A DNA stretch of 9,232 nt from Alphaproteobacteria bacterium (GCA_019751935.1 JAIEMR010000104.1:1-9232), one strand, 5' to 3'; positions 1 through 6,809 are shown, numbered from the stretch's first letter. Numbers and translations: made by a program. The notes: a model not told the origin generated them from the sequence alone.

Positions 1-105
1 ACGCCTCCAGTGGAAGCGGCGGCAGCGCTACAAGGGATAGTTTCTTCTAAGGGAGCAGGTGCCGCTAAGTCTTTAGAGGAAGGCATTGCTGCTCACAAAG
101 GTTAG
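1..105 (+). CDS. C-terminal end of an unidentified Ala/Lys-rich protein (5' partial)
   Basis: Reading frame 1 is open from the window edge to a TAG at 103-105 and encodes 34 residues rich in Ala, Gly, Lys and Glu. The codons are richer in GC (gcg, ggc) than in the genes to the right, as expected for a low-complexity Ala-rich tail. I do not recognise a family. The same frame stays open for 14 further codons after the stop, to a TAG at 148-150. Those codons repeat a short motif seen just before the stop (AAHK at residues 30-33, and again about ten codons after the TAG). The stop may therefore interrupt a longer C-terminus, making this a slightly truncated gene. The rest of the gene is outside the window. 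I am fairly confident that the frame is coding, and not confident about its function. Confidence 0.45.
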   Translation, partial: TPPVEAAAALQGIVSSKGAGAAKSLEEGIAAHKG

Positions 106-169
106 GAAGATGCCTTTGTTGCTGCACATAAAGAAGCTGTAACAGTCTAGATTTAAGGAGGGCTGCTAT

Positions 170-1033
170 TTAATGAACGGATTCTTCTTTGTCCCAGTTC
201 TTTTTTATAAGGACTTTTTCTAAGGGGGCTGGGCGATTAATAAGGTATCCTTGCACTACGTCAGCGCCAAGGTTTTTAACGATTTCGAATTGATGTTCAG
301 TTTCTACGCCCTCGCAAATGACTTTTAGGTTGATTGCCTTAGCTAAATCAATTAGTGATTTCAAAATGGCAAAAGCTCCATTATGAAAGGGTGCTTTTTG
401 AATAAAGTTCTTATCAATTTTTACAGCATCAACATTAAGATCTACTAAATATGACATAGTTGAATAACCGCATCCTAAATCATCAATAACGACTTTGATT
501 CCTTTTGAACGGAGTTCATTGATAACGTTCCCTAATAAAATTATATCAGAAGGTTTTTCTGATTCTGTGATTTCTATGCAGAGTAGGGAAGGTGAAATAT
601 TATATGTTTTTACTATTTTTTCAATGTACTTCACAAAGTCTGGAGTTATAACGCAGGGAGGGGCATTAAATGAGAGAGGAATATTCACTTCTGGATTCTC
701 GCTCAGAAAAATAGCAACAGTTTTAACGAGCCATTGCGTGATGCTACCAATAAGGCCTTGATGGCTTGCGACTTGTATCCATTCCTCTGTTTCAAGTCTT
801 GGAATATTAAAAGGAGTAGCAATAGGCCACCTTGTTGATTGAGTCATTTGCTCTGGAACACGTAAAAAAACCTCGGCACCAACTACTTTTCTTGTTATTA
901 TGTCAACTTGATGTTGGGCATGAAGCTCTAATCTGTTATGATTCAGGGCGTGAACAAGATGATTGGCTAACTTGGTTTCTGAATGCTTTATCAAAGTCAT
1001 TTGTTTTACGATAATTTTATTAAAATCGCACAT
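170..1033 (-). CDS. EAL-domain protein, probable cyclic-di-GMP phosphodiesterase (stand-alone, no GGDEF)
   Basis: A 287-residue protein that is essentially one EAL domain (about residues 25-275), without GGDEF, PAS or membrane segments, so it is probably cytoplasmic. EAL enzymes hydrolyse cyclic di-GMP to pGpG. The expected metal and catalytic residues are visible: E54 in the signature, N123, E154 in an EITES motif, D184-D185 in a DDLGCGYS loop, K205 in KID, E241 in EGVE and Q261 in QGY. Two positions deviate. The signature reads EVF instead of EAL, and loop 6 reads DLGCG instead of DFGTG. Activity is plausible but not assured; a degenerate c-di-GMP receptor is the alternative. The start at M1 has no clear Shine-Dalgarno sequence, and neither does the internal M12, so the start is uncertain. 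The gene is divergent from dxs across a 113-bp spacer. Confidence 0.88.
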   Translation of the reverse strand: MCDFNKIIVKQMTLIKHSETKLANHLVHALNHNRLELHAQHQVDIITRKVVGAEVFLRVPEQMTQSTRWPIATPFNIPRLETEEWIQVASHQGLIGSITQWLVKTVAIFLSENPEVNIPLSFNAPPCVITPDFVKYIEKIVKTYNISPSLLCIEITESEKPSDIILLGNVINELRSKGIKVVIDDLGCGYSTMSYLVDLNVDAVKIDKNFIQKAPFHNGAFAILKSLIDLAKAINLKVICEGVETEHQFEIVKNLGADVVQGYLINRPAPLEKVLIKKNWDKEESVH

Positions 1034-1060
1034 TAATTAGCACACGTAAAGTTTTGCTGC

Positions 1061-1084
1061 AAGGTGAAAAAATATTTGCACCTT
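1061..1084. other. Short inverted repeat in the EAL/dxs divergent spacer
   Basis: AAGGTG (1061-1066) and CACCTT (1079-1084) form a perfect 6-bp inverted repeat around a 12-nt A/T-rich centre. It lies between the two divergent genes. It could be an operator or a weak RNA hairpin in the EAL leader; nothing in the sequence decides between these. Confidence 0.3.
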
Positions 1085-1104
1085 AGAGAAGGAGTCTTTA
1101 GATT
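1076..1104 (+). promoter_or_regulatory. Weak candidate sigma-70 promoter for dxs
   Basis: TTGCAC (1076-1081) and TAGATT (1099-1104) are separated by 17 nt. They match the -35 and -10 consensus at 3/6 and 4/6 positions. A transcript from here would begin about 35 nt before the dxs start. The call rests on spacing and position only. Confidence 0.22.
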
Positions 1105-1146
1105 GTCAGACGTAACAGGAGAGTAACCTTTGCGGGATGAATTTTT

Positions 1147-3069
1147 ATGAATAATAGTATTAAGTTGTTGGATAAGGTTCATTATCCTCATGATTTAAAA
1201 GGTTTAACACTCGCTGAACTTAAGCAATTATCACAGGAAGTCAGGCAAGAAACGATTGAGATTGTCTCACGCGTGGGTGGGCATTTAGGGGCCAGCCTTG
1301 GGGTTGTTGAACTGACCGTTGCGCTCCATCATATTTTTAATACGCCTCATGATAAATTGATTTGGGATGTGGGGCATCAAGCTTATCCTCATAAGATTTT
1401 AACAGGCAGACGTGATGCTATGAAAATGTTGCGTCAGGCCGGTGGTCCTTCTGGTTTTACACGTCGCAGTGAAAGTGAATATGATCCTTTTGGGGCTGCT
1501 CATGCAGCAACCTCAATTTCAGCGGCTCTTGGTTTTGCTGTAGGGCGTGATCTAAAAAAGGATAATAATCACGTTATTGCAGTCATCGGCGATGGTTCCA
1601 TGAGTGCAGGTATGGCTTATGAGGCGCTCAATAATGCTGGTTCTATGTCTAGCCGTCTTATTGTCATTTTAAACGATAATGATATGTCAATTGCTCCGCC
1701 AGTTGGTGCTATGAGTGGTTATCTCTCACGGCTTCTCTCCTCAGGTCCTTATCATTCTCTTCGTGAAATTGCGAAAGGAGTCGTTAGCCATTTACCAAAA
1801 TCTATCGAAACAGCAGCAAGACGAGCTGAGGAATATGCGCGCGGAATGATGACAGGCGGCACGCTTTTTGAGGAAATGGGTTTTTATTATGTAGGGCCTA
1901 TTGATGGCCATAATTTAGATCATCTGTTGCCTGTATTAAAAAACGCCCATGACTGGAGTGAAAAAGGACCCATTCTTCTCCATGTGGTGACTCAAAAAGG
2001 ACGAGGATATGCGCCAGCCGAAGAGGCTCTTGACAAATTCCATGGTGTTAGCAAATTTGACATTGTGACGGGTGAACAAGCAAAGCCCAAAGCAATTGCC
2101 CCTTCCTATACAAAAGTTTTTGGAGAAAGCCTAATCGAAGAGGCTGAACGCGATGACAAGATACTCGCAATCACGGCAGCGATGCCTTCTGGAACAGGAC
2201 TTGATTTGTTTGCAAAACGCTTTCCTGATCGGTGTTTTGATGTGGGGATTGCTGAACAACATGCGGTGACTTTTGCAGCAAGCCTAGCTTGTGAAGGATT
2301 TAAACCATTTGCAGCGATTTATTCCACGTTTTTACAAAGAGCTTATGACCAGGTTGTCCACGACGTTGTTTTACAAAAATTACCTGTTCGGTTTGCACTT
2401 GATCGGGCTGGTCTTGTTGGCGCTGATGGCGCAACACATGCAGGCAGTTATGATCTTTCTTATCTATGTTGTTTGCCTGATATCGTTGTTATGGCAGCAG
2501 CTGACGAGGCAGAATTAAAGCACATGGTAGCAACGGCAGCTGCTATTGATGACCGTCCTTCAGCCTTTAGGTATCCAAGAGGTGAGGGGGTAGGGGTAGA
2601 GCTTCCTGCAAGAGGAATACCTTTAGAAATTGGCAAAGGAAGGATACTAGAAGAGGGAAGTAAAATTGCCATCTTATCTTTGGGGTGCCGTTTACATGAA
2701 TCACTTATTGCGGCAAAATTTTTAAGAGCTCATGGACTTTCGACAACTGTTGCCGATGCCAGGTTTGCAAAACCCATAGATGAGGATTTGATTCTTCAAT
2801 TAGCAAAAAACCATGAAGTACTCATTACAATTGAAACTGGCTCAATTGGCGGTTTTTCCAGTCAAGTATTACACCTTTTAGCCAACAAAGGGATTCTTGA
2901 TCAAGGTTTAAAGATAAGGCCAATGACGCTGCCGGATAGATTGATTGATCATGACACGCCTCAAAAACAATATGAGATTGCTGGTTTAACTGCAAATAAT
3001 ATTCTACAAACAGCTTTGTCCGCTTTAGGTCAGGAAATAAGTTTAGAGGCACTTGCATCTTGTGCTTAG
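1147..3069 (+). CDS. dxs: 1-deoxy-D-xylulose-5-phosphate synthase (Dxs)
   Basis: A 640-residue, full-length Dxs. It is a thiamine-diphosphate enzyme that condenses pyruvate and glyceraldehyde 3-phosphate, the first step of the MEP isoprenoid pathway, in the cytoplasm. The N-terminal segment has the WDVGHQAYPHKILTGR region (residues 73-88). The thiamine-binding GDGSMSAG starts at residue 148 and is followed by LNDNDMSIAPPVG. E370, in the VGIAEQHAVTFAA stretch, is the catalytic Glu, at the same number as in E. coli Dxs. DRAGLVGADGATHAG spans 419-433 and contains H431. A transketolase C-terminal domain completes the protein. ATG 1147 is the first possible start, because an in-frame TGA lies at 1138-1140. 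The ribosome site is weak (GGGA at 1134-1137). yggT follows after 43 nt and may be co-transcribed. Confidence 0.98.
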   Translation: MNNSIKLLDKVHYPHDLKGLTLAELKQLSQEVRQETIEIVSRVGGHLGASLGVVELTVALHHIFNTPHDKLIWDVGHQAYPHKILTGRRDAMKMLRQAGGPSGFTRRSESEYDPFGAAHAATSISAALGFAVGRDLKKDNNHVIAVIGDGSMSAGMAYEALNNAGSMSSRLIVILNDNDMSIAPPVGAMSGYLSRLLSSGPYHSLREIAKGVVSHLPKSIETAARRAEEYARGMMTGGTLFEEMGFYYVGPIDGHNLDHLLPVLKNAHDWSEKGPILLHVVTQKGRGYAPAEEALDKFHGVSKFDIVTGEQAKPKAIAPSYTKVFGESLIEEAERDDKILAITAAMPSGTGLDLFAKRFPDRCFDVGIAEQHAVTFAASLACEGFKPFAAIYSTFLQRAYDQVVHDVVLQKLPVRFALDRAGLVGADGATHAGSYDLSYLCCLPDIVVMAAADEAELKHMVATAAAIDDRPSAFRYPRGEGVGVELPARGIPLEIGKGRILEEGSKIAILSLGCRLHESLIAAKFLRAHGLSTTVADARFAKPIDEDLILQLAKNHEVLITIETGSIGGFSSQVLHLLANKGILDQGLKIRPMTLPDRLIDHDTPQKQYEIAGLTANNILQTALSALGQEISLEALASCA

Positions 3070-3112
3070 CTGAGGTAGGTATTAGAGAAGACACTCATCA
3101 AAAAGGATAACT

Positions 3113-3415
3113 ATGGATATAATTTTTGTGCCTTTATTAACGGTTATTATTAAGATTATTGATCTTTATCAATTTCTTTTGATTATCTATGTTATCATGG
3201 GGTGGCTTGAGGTATTTAATGTGCTCAACCGCTATAACCGGTTTGTTTATAGCATTCATACCGTTTTGTTTAGATTGATTGAGCCACTTTTATCTCCTAT
3301 TCGTCGATTTCTTCCCGATTTAGGTGGGGTGGATTTCTCGCCTCTTGTTTTGATTTTTAGTATCTATTTTATCCAAGGGGTGCTTGAAAAGATTGTCCAT
3401 AGGTTCCCAGCTTAG
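3113..3415 (+). CDS. YggT family small membrane protein
   Basis: A 100-residue inner-membrane protein of the YGGT family. It has a hydrophobic N-terminal segment (about residues 4-35), then the family signature IEPLLSPIRRFLPDLGGVDF (about residues 56-75), then a second hydrophobic segment (about 76-92). It is a single-repeat version; the E. coli protein has two such repeats. The biochemical role of the family is poorly defined, though its genes often lie near cell-division and envelope genes. A good ribosome site, AAAGGA (3102-3107), sits 5 nt before the ATG, which supports the start. It lies 43 nt after dxs with no visible terminator between them, so a dxs-yggT transcript is likely. In many proteobacteria a DUF167/YggU gene follows yggT; here a palindromic repeat and folD follow instead. 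Confidence 0.93.
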   Translation: MDIIFVPLLTVIIKIIDLYQFLLIIYVIMGWLEVFNVLNRYNRFVYSIHTVLFRLIEPLLSPIRRFLPDLGGVDFSPLVLIFSIYFIQGVLEKIVHRFPA

Positions 3416-3454
3416 TTCCTATAGCAGGGCCAGTATAAAATGATATGCATTTTT

Positions 3455-3535
3455 CGTCATGGCGAGCAACAGAGTTGCGTGGTCACCCAGAAAATACACT
3501 GGATCACACAGCTCCTCTGGAGCTTCGTGATGACG
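3455..3535. repeat. 81-bp palindromic intergenic repeat with nested hairpins
   Basis: The element begins CGTCAT (3455-3460) and ends ATGACG (3530-3535). The arms 3455-3490 and 3499-3535 are imperfect reverse complements around an 8-nt A-rich centre (3491-3498). Each arm also contains its own perfect hairpin: GCAAC-AGA-GTTGC (3466-3478) in the left arm and GCTCC-TCT-GGAGC (3511-3523) in the right. The ends and the 'cgtcat.gcgag' style resemble dispersed palindromic intergenic repeats common in intracellular alphaproteobacteria such as Rickettsia. There is no coding capacity, and I see no second copy in this window. It lies in the probable folD leader and could also affect termination after yggT. 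Confidence 0.75.
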
Positions 3536-3599
3536 AGGATCGTTATCTCTTTATAAAAAGCTATATTTATAAACTTATTGGAGTTTTTAAACTTTCTCT

Positions 3600-4472
3600 A
3601 TGATGGCTCAACTAATAGATGGTAAAGCTTTAGCTTTTTTGAAAAAACAAGAAACCGCTGAGCAAGTTAAAGCTTTTTTGAATCAAACAGGTATACAGCC
3701 ATCTTTGCATGTATTGTTGATAGGGGATCATCCACCTAGCCGTATTTATGTTCAGAACAAGAAAAAAGCGTGTGAGCTAGTCGGCATTCATTCTGTGGTT
3801 CATCAATTGCCTTTTGATGTGACTCAAGATGATGTTCTTAATTTGATTCGTGGATTAAATGTTAGGCAAGACGTGCATGGTATTTTAGTGCAGTTGCCAT
3901 TACCTCAGCATTTAAATACACAAGAAATTTTAGAAACTCTTCACCCAAAAAAAGACGTTGATGGTCTTCATCCCTATAATTTAGGTCGTCTTTTGATGGG
4001 AAAACCATTGCTTGTTCCTTGCACACCACAAGGGTGCTTGCAGCTGATTCAGTCTGTAGAGAAAAATATCCAGGGGAAAACGGCTGTTGTTATTGGAAGA
4101 TCTTTGTTGGTAGGGCGAAGTTTAGCAGCTCTTTTAACCAACTATGATGTGACTGTGACTCTTGCTCATTCAAAAACCAAAGACTTAAAAGAAATTTCAT
4201 CAAAAGCGGATATTCTTGTTGCAGCAATTGGTTCTCCTGAGTTTATAACCGGTGACTACATTAAGAACGGTGCGGTTGTGATTGATGTAGGAATTAATCG
4301 TGTAGAGCTCGAGGGCGGAACTTCTTGCCTGAAAGGTGATGTTAATTTCAAAGAAGCAGCCACTGTAGCGAGCTTTATAACACCAGTTCCAGGAGGGGTT
4401 GGTCCTATGACAATTAGCAACCTCCTTATCAATACCGTAAAAGCTGCTCAGTTACAGAGCAGTTCTTCTTAA
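3600..4472 (+). CDS. folD: Bifunctional methylenetetrahydrofolate dehydrogenase / methenyltetrahydrofolate cyclohydrolase (FolD)
   Basis: A 290-residue, complete FolD. It interconverts 5,10-methylene-THF and 10-formyl-THF, supplying one-carbon units for purines and formyl-methionine, as a cytoplasmic dimer. Y50 and K54 in the YVQNKKKA segment are the catalytic Tyr/Lys pair. DVDGLHPYNLGRL starts at residue 119 and includes D121. PCTPQG is at 140-145. The NAD(P)-binding region carries GRSLLVGRSLAALL (from 166) and TVTLAHSKTKDL (from 185). The C-terminal TPVPGGVGPMTISNLL (261-276) is canonical. Tandem ATGs at 3600 and 3603 are both possible starts; the only nearby ribosome-like site, GGAG at 3580-3583, is unusually far away (16 nt). 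The gene is preceded by the palindromic repeat and ends 5 nt from the convergent transporter gene, with no room for a terminator between them. Confidence 0.98.
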   Translation: MMAQLIDGKALAFLKKQETAEQVKAFLNQTGIQPSLHVLLIGDHPPSRIYVQNKKKACELVGIHSVVHQLPFDVTQDDVLNLIRGLNVRQDVHGILVQLPLPQHLNTQEILETLHPKKDVDGLHPYNLGRLLMGKPLLVPCTPQGCLQLIQSVEKNIQGKTAVVIGRSLLVGRSLAALLTNYDVTVTLAHSKTKDLKEISSKADILVAAIGSPEFITGDYIKNGAVVIDVGINRVELEGGTSCLKGDVNFKEAATVASFITPVPGGVGPMTISNLLINTVKAAQLQSSSS

Positions 4473-4477
4473 ATATC

Positions 4478-5743
4478 CTACGCAAGCTCTTTTTGGGTGA
4501 GTGGTGTTGGTTGGATTAAAGAACGTTTTACGATTGCAATTGCCACAACATAAAAGATAGCTACGACGCACAAGAAATAGCTTGGGGCAGCTGTTTGCCC
4601 TGTTTTTTCAACCAATAAAGATGCAATTAACGGTGTTGTTCCTCCTAAGATAGCTTGTCCCATAGCATAACTAAACCCAAGACCGCTGTAACGACGACTG
4701 GAGGGGAATAGTTTTGGTAAGAAAATTGCTAGTGCACTAATTTGAAATGCATCTCCAATGATTAGAAAGCCCTGGAGTAAAAGAAGAGTCGCTATAGAGA
4801 TGTGAGAAAATGACCATGTATAAAGAGGAATTGAAAGAGAGATAAACCAAAACATACACGCATTCATTATGTTTATCTCACCAAATCTAGAGATTAGTTT
4901 TGAAGAGCAAATAACGAGTATTCCTCCAATTAGAAAGATAGATAAGTTATCAATGAGAATCGCGTACGTAGAAAGACTAACTAAGTCTTTTAGGTGGACA
5001 TTCATATAAACAGTTGCAAGATAAATGGGAACTAAATTGGCTCCTCCTAAAATACAACTGGCAACTAGCTGTTTTTTGTCGCTTCTAAAAGTGGATAATA
5101 TAGGGTTTTTTTCGAGCAAATTTTGGTCTTTTGTATATTGAAACGCAGAAGATTCTTCCATCTTAAGTCTCATGAAACAAATTACAATTCCAACGACAGA
5201 ACCAAAGATAAAAGAAAGTCTCCAGCTCCAATCTGATATAGAAACAAAGGAAAATAATAGACTCACAAAAAGGCCAAGCGCAGCTCCAAAGAACCCCATA
5301 GCAACTAGAATTGATGTAACAAAATTCTTGTTTTTAATTCCATTCTGCTCTGCAATATAAATAATGGAGCCCGTGTAGTCTGCTCCAATCGCAACACCTT
5401 GTACAAGTCTACAAGAAATTAATAAAATTGGGGCTAACACTCCAATGGATGCATAAGAAGGTAAGATTCCAATAATAAAAGTTGGGACAGTAGTTAGCAA
5501 AGAAGATAAAAGAAGAGCTCTTTTTCTGCCAAATCTATCTCCAATAAATCCTAAAACAATCCCTCCAATAGGGCGCGCTAGATAACCAGCAGCAAAGGCA
5601 AGAAAACTTGCCGAAATGGAAGAAAGGTATTCATTCGGGGGGAAAAAAACAGGTGCAAGAATAACAGCAAAGAATCCGTATAATGTATTGTTATAGGATT
5701 CAAATATTATCCCTGAGATAGCCGCAATGGCGTTTCTGTTCAT
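4478..5743 (-). CDS. MFS transporter, metabolite:H+ symporter (ProP/ShiA-like MHS) family
   Basis: A 421-residue polytopic inner-membrane protein with about 12 hydrophobic helices. It resembles the MHS branch of the major facilitator superfamily, proton symporters for osmolytes or carboxylates. Seen directly: GYLARPIGGIVLGFIGDRFG followed by RKRAL (residues 53-77, motif A between TM2 and TM3), RLVQGVAIGAD (112-122), and a WSWRLSFIFG...R...ME run (172-197) typical of MHS proteins after TM6. Two normally conserved acidic features differ. The TM1 region reads ESYNNTLYG (15-23) where the family usually has EWYDFxxYG, and the usual GGE after RLxQG is GAD. The substrate cannot be told. The start is supported by AAAGGA on the minus strand, 11 nt upstream. 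It begins 4 nt after the LysR stop codon, so the two are almost certainly one operon. Confidence 0.9.
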   Translation of the reverse strand: MNRNAIAAISGIIFESYNNTLYGFFAVILAPVFFPPNEYLSSISASFLAFAAGYLARPIGGIVLGFIGDRFGRKRALLLSSLLTTVPTFIIGILPSYASIGVLAPILLISCRLVQGVAIGADYTGSIIYIAEQNGIKNKNFVTSILVAMGFFGAALGLFVSLLFSFVSISDWSWRLSFIFGSVVGIVICFMRLKMEESSAFQYTKDQNLLEKNPILSTFRSDKKQLVASCILGGANLVPIYLATVYMNVHLKDLVSLSTYAILIDNLSIFLIGGILVICSSKLISRFGEINIMNACMFWFISLSIPLYTWSFSHISIATLLLLQGFLIIGDAFQISALAIFLPKLFPSSRRYSGLGFSYAMGQAILGGTTPLIASLLVEKTGQTAAPSYFLCVVAIFYVVAIAIVKRSLIQPTPLTQKELA

Positions 5744-5747
5744 TTTT

Positions 5748-6644
5748 TCAGAGTTCCTTTTTAAAGGTGTTAAACAAAAACTCTCTAATTTTATGGATGC
5801 TCACATGATCTTTCCATGCCTTGGGATAAGAAAAACACATGGGAACAACAGGGCCTTCTAAATGAGGAAGGACTCTTTCAAATTTCATTCCCATCGTTTT
5901 GATGCTTTCTTCGGCGAGTGAGAAGATACCTAAACCCGCTTGAGCCGCTTTCATAATCCCAACGCTTGATCTTATAATGATGACATTTGAAGGTGTGAGC
6001 ATGAAATCAGTATTATTCATGTACCAGTTCATAGTGGGATAAGAGCGTTCCGGCCATTTCCTTTCAAAGCAAATCAAAACATGTCTTGCAAGATCTGCAA
6101 CATGTTCAGGTTTGCCATTTCGCTTGATATAATCTTCACTTGCCCATAGACCTATATGAAAATCACGGAGAGGAATTTGCTCATAGTCTTCATCTTCTTT
6201 TGTGCGTGCGCTAACCGTTAGCATCGTTTTCTTTTCTTCCGGCGCAAGCATTTCCTCACGTCCAAAAAGATTGAGGGTTATTAAAGGATTGTCCTTTTTA
6301 AATTTAGCAAGGTTAGGAGCTATCCAGTAATCAACAAGATATCCGGTTGTGTAAAGATCAAAGACGCCTCTCTCCAAATCTTGATCTGACTTGAGAAGGG
6401 CCTGCATATTGTCAATCTCACGAAAAATAAAGGGAATCCTTTTTACAAGTGTTTCCCCTTTTTTAGTCAGTTTTAAGATTCCTTGGGTTTTATCACGTAC
6501 CAATAGTTGAAAACCAAATTCCTTTTCTAGTTCAATAACCATTCGAGAAACTTGAGCATGAGTGACGCCCACCTTAAGGGCATACTGGCTCATGCTTGGA
6601 AATTCGGATAATTGAAGGAATTGTTTAAGATACTTTAGGTTCAT
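5748..6644 (-). CDS. LysR-type transcriptional regulator
   Basis: A 298-residue protein with the standard LysR length and layout. The N-terminal winged helix-turn-helix covers about residues 2-60 (recognition region THAQVSRMVIELEKEFGFQL; wing VRDKTQGILKLTKKGE). A periplasmic-binding-like effector domain runs from about residue 90 to the end (for example FDLYTTGYLVDYWIAPNLAKF, and SVGIMKAAQAGLGIFSLAEE). It probably controls the MFS transporter gene that begins 4 nt downstream in the same direction, and probably its own promoter. The transporter's ribosome site lies inside the end of this gene, which suggests translational coupling. A weak AGGG lies 8-9 nt before the ATG. The effector is unknown; by context it may be the transported metabolite. 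Confidence 0.94.
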   Translation of the reverse strand: MNLKYLKQFLQLSEFPSMSQYALKVGVTHAQVSRMVIELEKEFGFQLLVRDKTQGILKLTKKGETLVKRIPFIFREIDNMQALLKSDQDLERGVFDLYTTGYLVDYWIAPNLAKFKKDNPLITLNLFGREEMLAPEEKKTMLTVSARTKEDEDYEQIPLRDFHIGLWASEDYIKRNGKPEHVADLARHVLICFERKWPERSYPTMNWYMNNTDFMLTPSNVIIIRSSVGIMKAAQAGLGIFSLAEESIKTMGMKFERVLPHLEGPVVPMCFSYPKAWKDHVSIHKIREFLFNTFKKEL

Positions 6645-6669
6645 AAAAACGCCCTGTTGTTAAAAAAAG

Positions 6670-6690
6670 TTGCATGCTAGTTGAATACAA
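6670..6690. promoter_or_regulatory. Candidate LysR operator (partial dyad)
   Basis: TTGCAT (6670-6675) and ATACAA (6685-6690) form a 5/6-matched inverted repeat with a 9-nt spacer. It overlaps the predicted -10 of the LysR promoter. An autoregulatory site for a LysR protein would be expected in this place. It does not fit the strict T-N11-A form, so the call is tentative. Confidence 0.28.
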
Positions 6691-6712
6691 GTAAATATTA
6701 CATGGTTGACAA
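6684..6712 (-). promoter_or_regulatory. Candidate sigma-70 promoter for the LysR-transporter operon
   Basis: On the minus strand, TTGTCA (complement of 6707-6712, 5/6 match to -35) and TGTATT (complement of 6684-6689, 4/6 match to -10) are 17 nt apart. This implies a leader of roughly 30 nt before the LysR ATG. The spacing is ideal, the -35 is good and the -10 is moderate. Confidence 0.45.
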
Positions 6713-6726
6713 GAAAAGTTTATAAT
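6697..6726 (+). promoter_or_regulatory. Candidate plus-strand promoter facing the unexplained region and higBA
   Basis: TATAAT (6721-6726) is a perfect -10. The best partner is ATTACA (6697-6702), 4/6 to the -35 consensus, with an 18-nt spacer. It overlaps the LysR promoter on the other strand, so the two would compete. A transcript starting near 6733 would cross the short frames at 6774-7002 and could continue into higBA. Confidence 0.4.
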
Positions 6727-6809
6727 GGTACTCATCGAATCTAAAGGGTTAACCGTCTCAATCCGATATCTAAATGACTCTCAGACTAAAGAGCAAGTTT
6801 AGAGATTGG

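Noticed and set aside
495..1014. Plus-strand open frames at 495-761 and 832-1014
   Set aside because: They lie wholly antisense to the well-supported EAL gene, have no ribosome site of note and resemble no family.
2291..3094. Open frames at 2291-2518 (+), 2460-2672 (-) and 2825-3094 (-)
   Set aside because: All overlap the conserved catalytic and C-terminal parts of dxs and are explained as shadows of that gene.
3455..3535. The palindrome as an insertion sequence, CRISPR repeat or tRNA
   Set aside because: No transposase frame, no direct repeat array and no tRNA-like arms; it is a single 81-bp palindromic repeat.
5172..5360. Plus-strand 62-codon frame inside the transporter gene
   Set aside because: Antisense to conserved MHS membrane segments, with no independent evidence of coding.
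6706..6726. TTGACA followed by TATAAT read as one strong promoter
   Set aside because: The two boxes are separated by only 9 nt, far too short for a sigma-70 promoter. The TTGACA overlaps, on the other strand, the -35 assigned to LysR.
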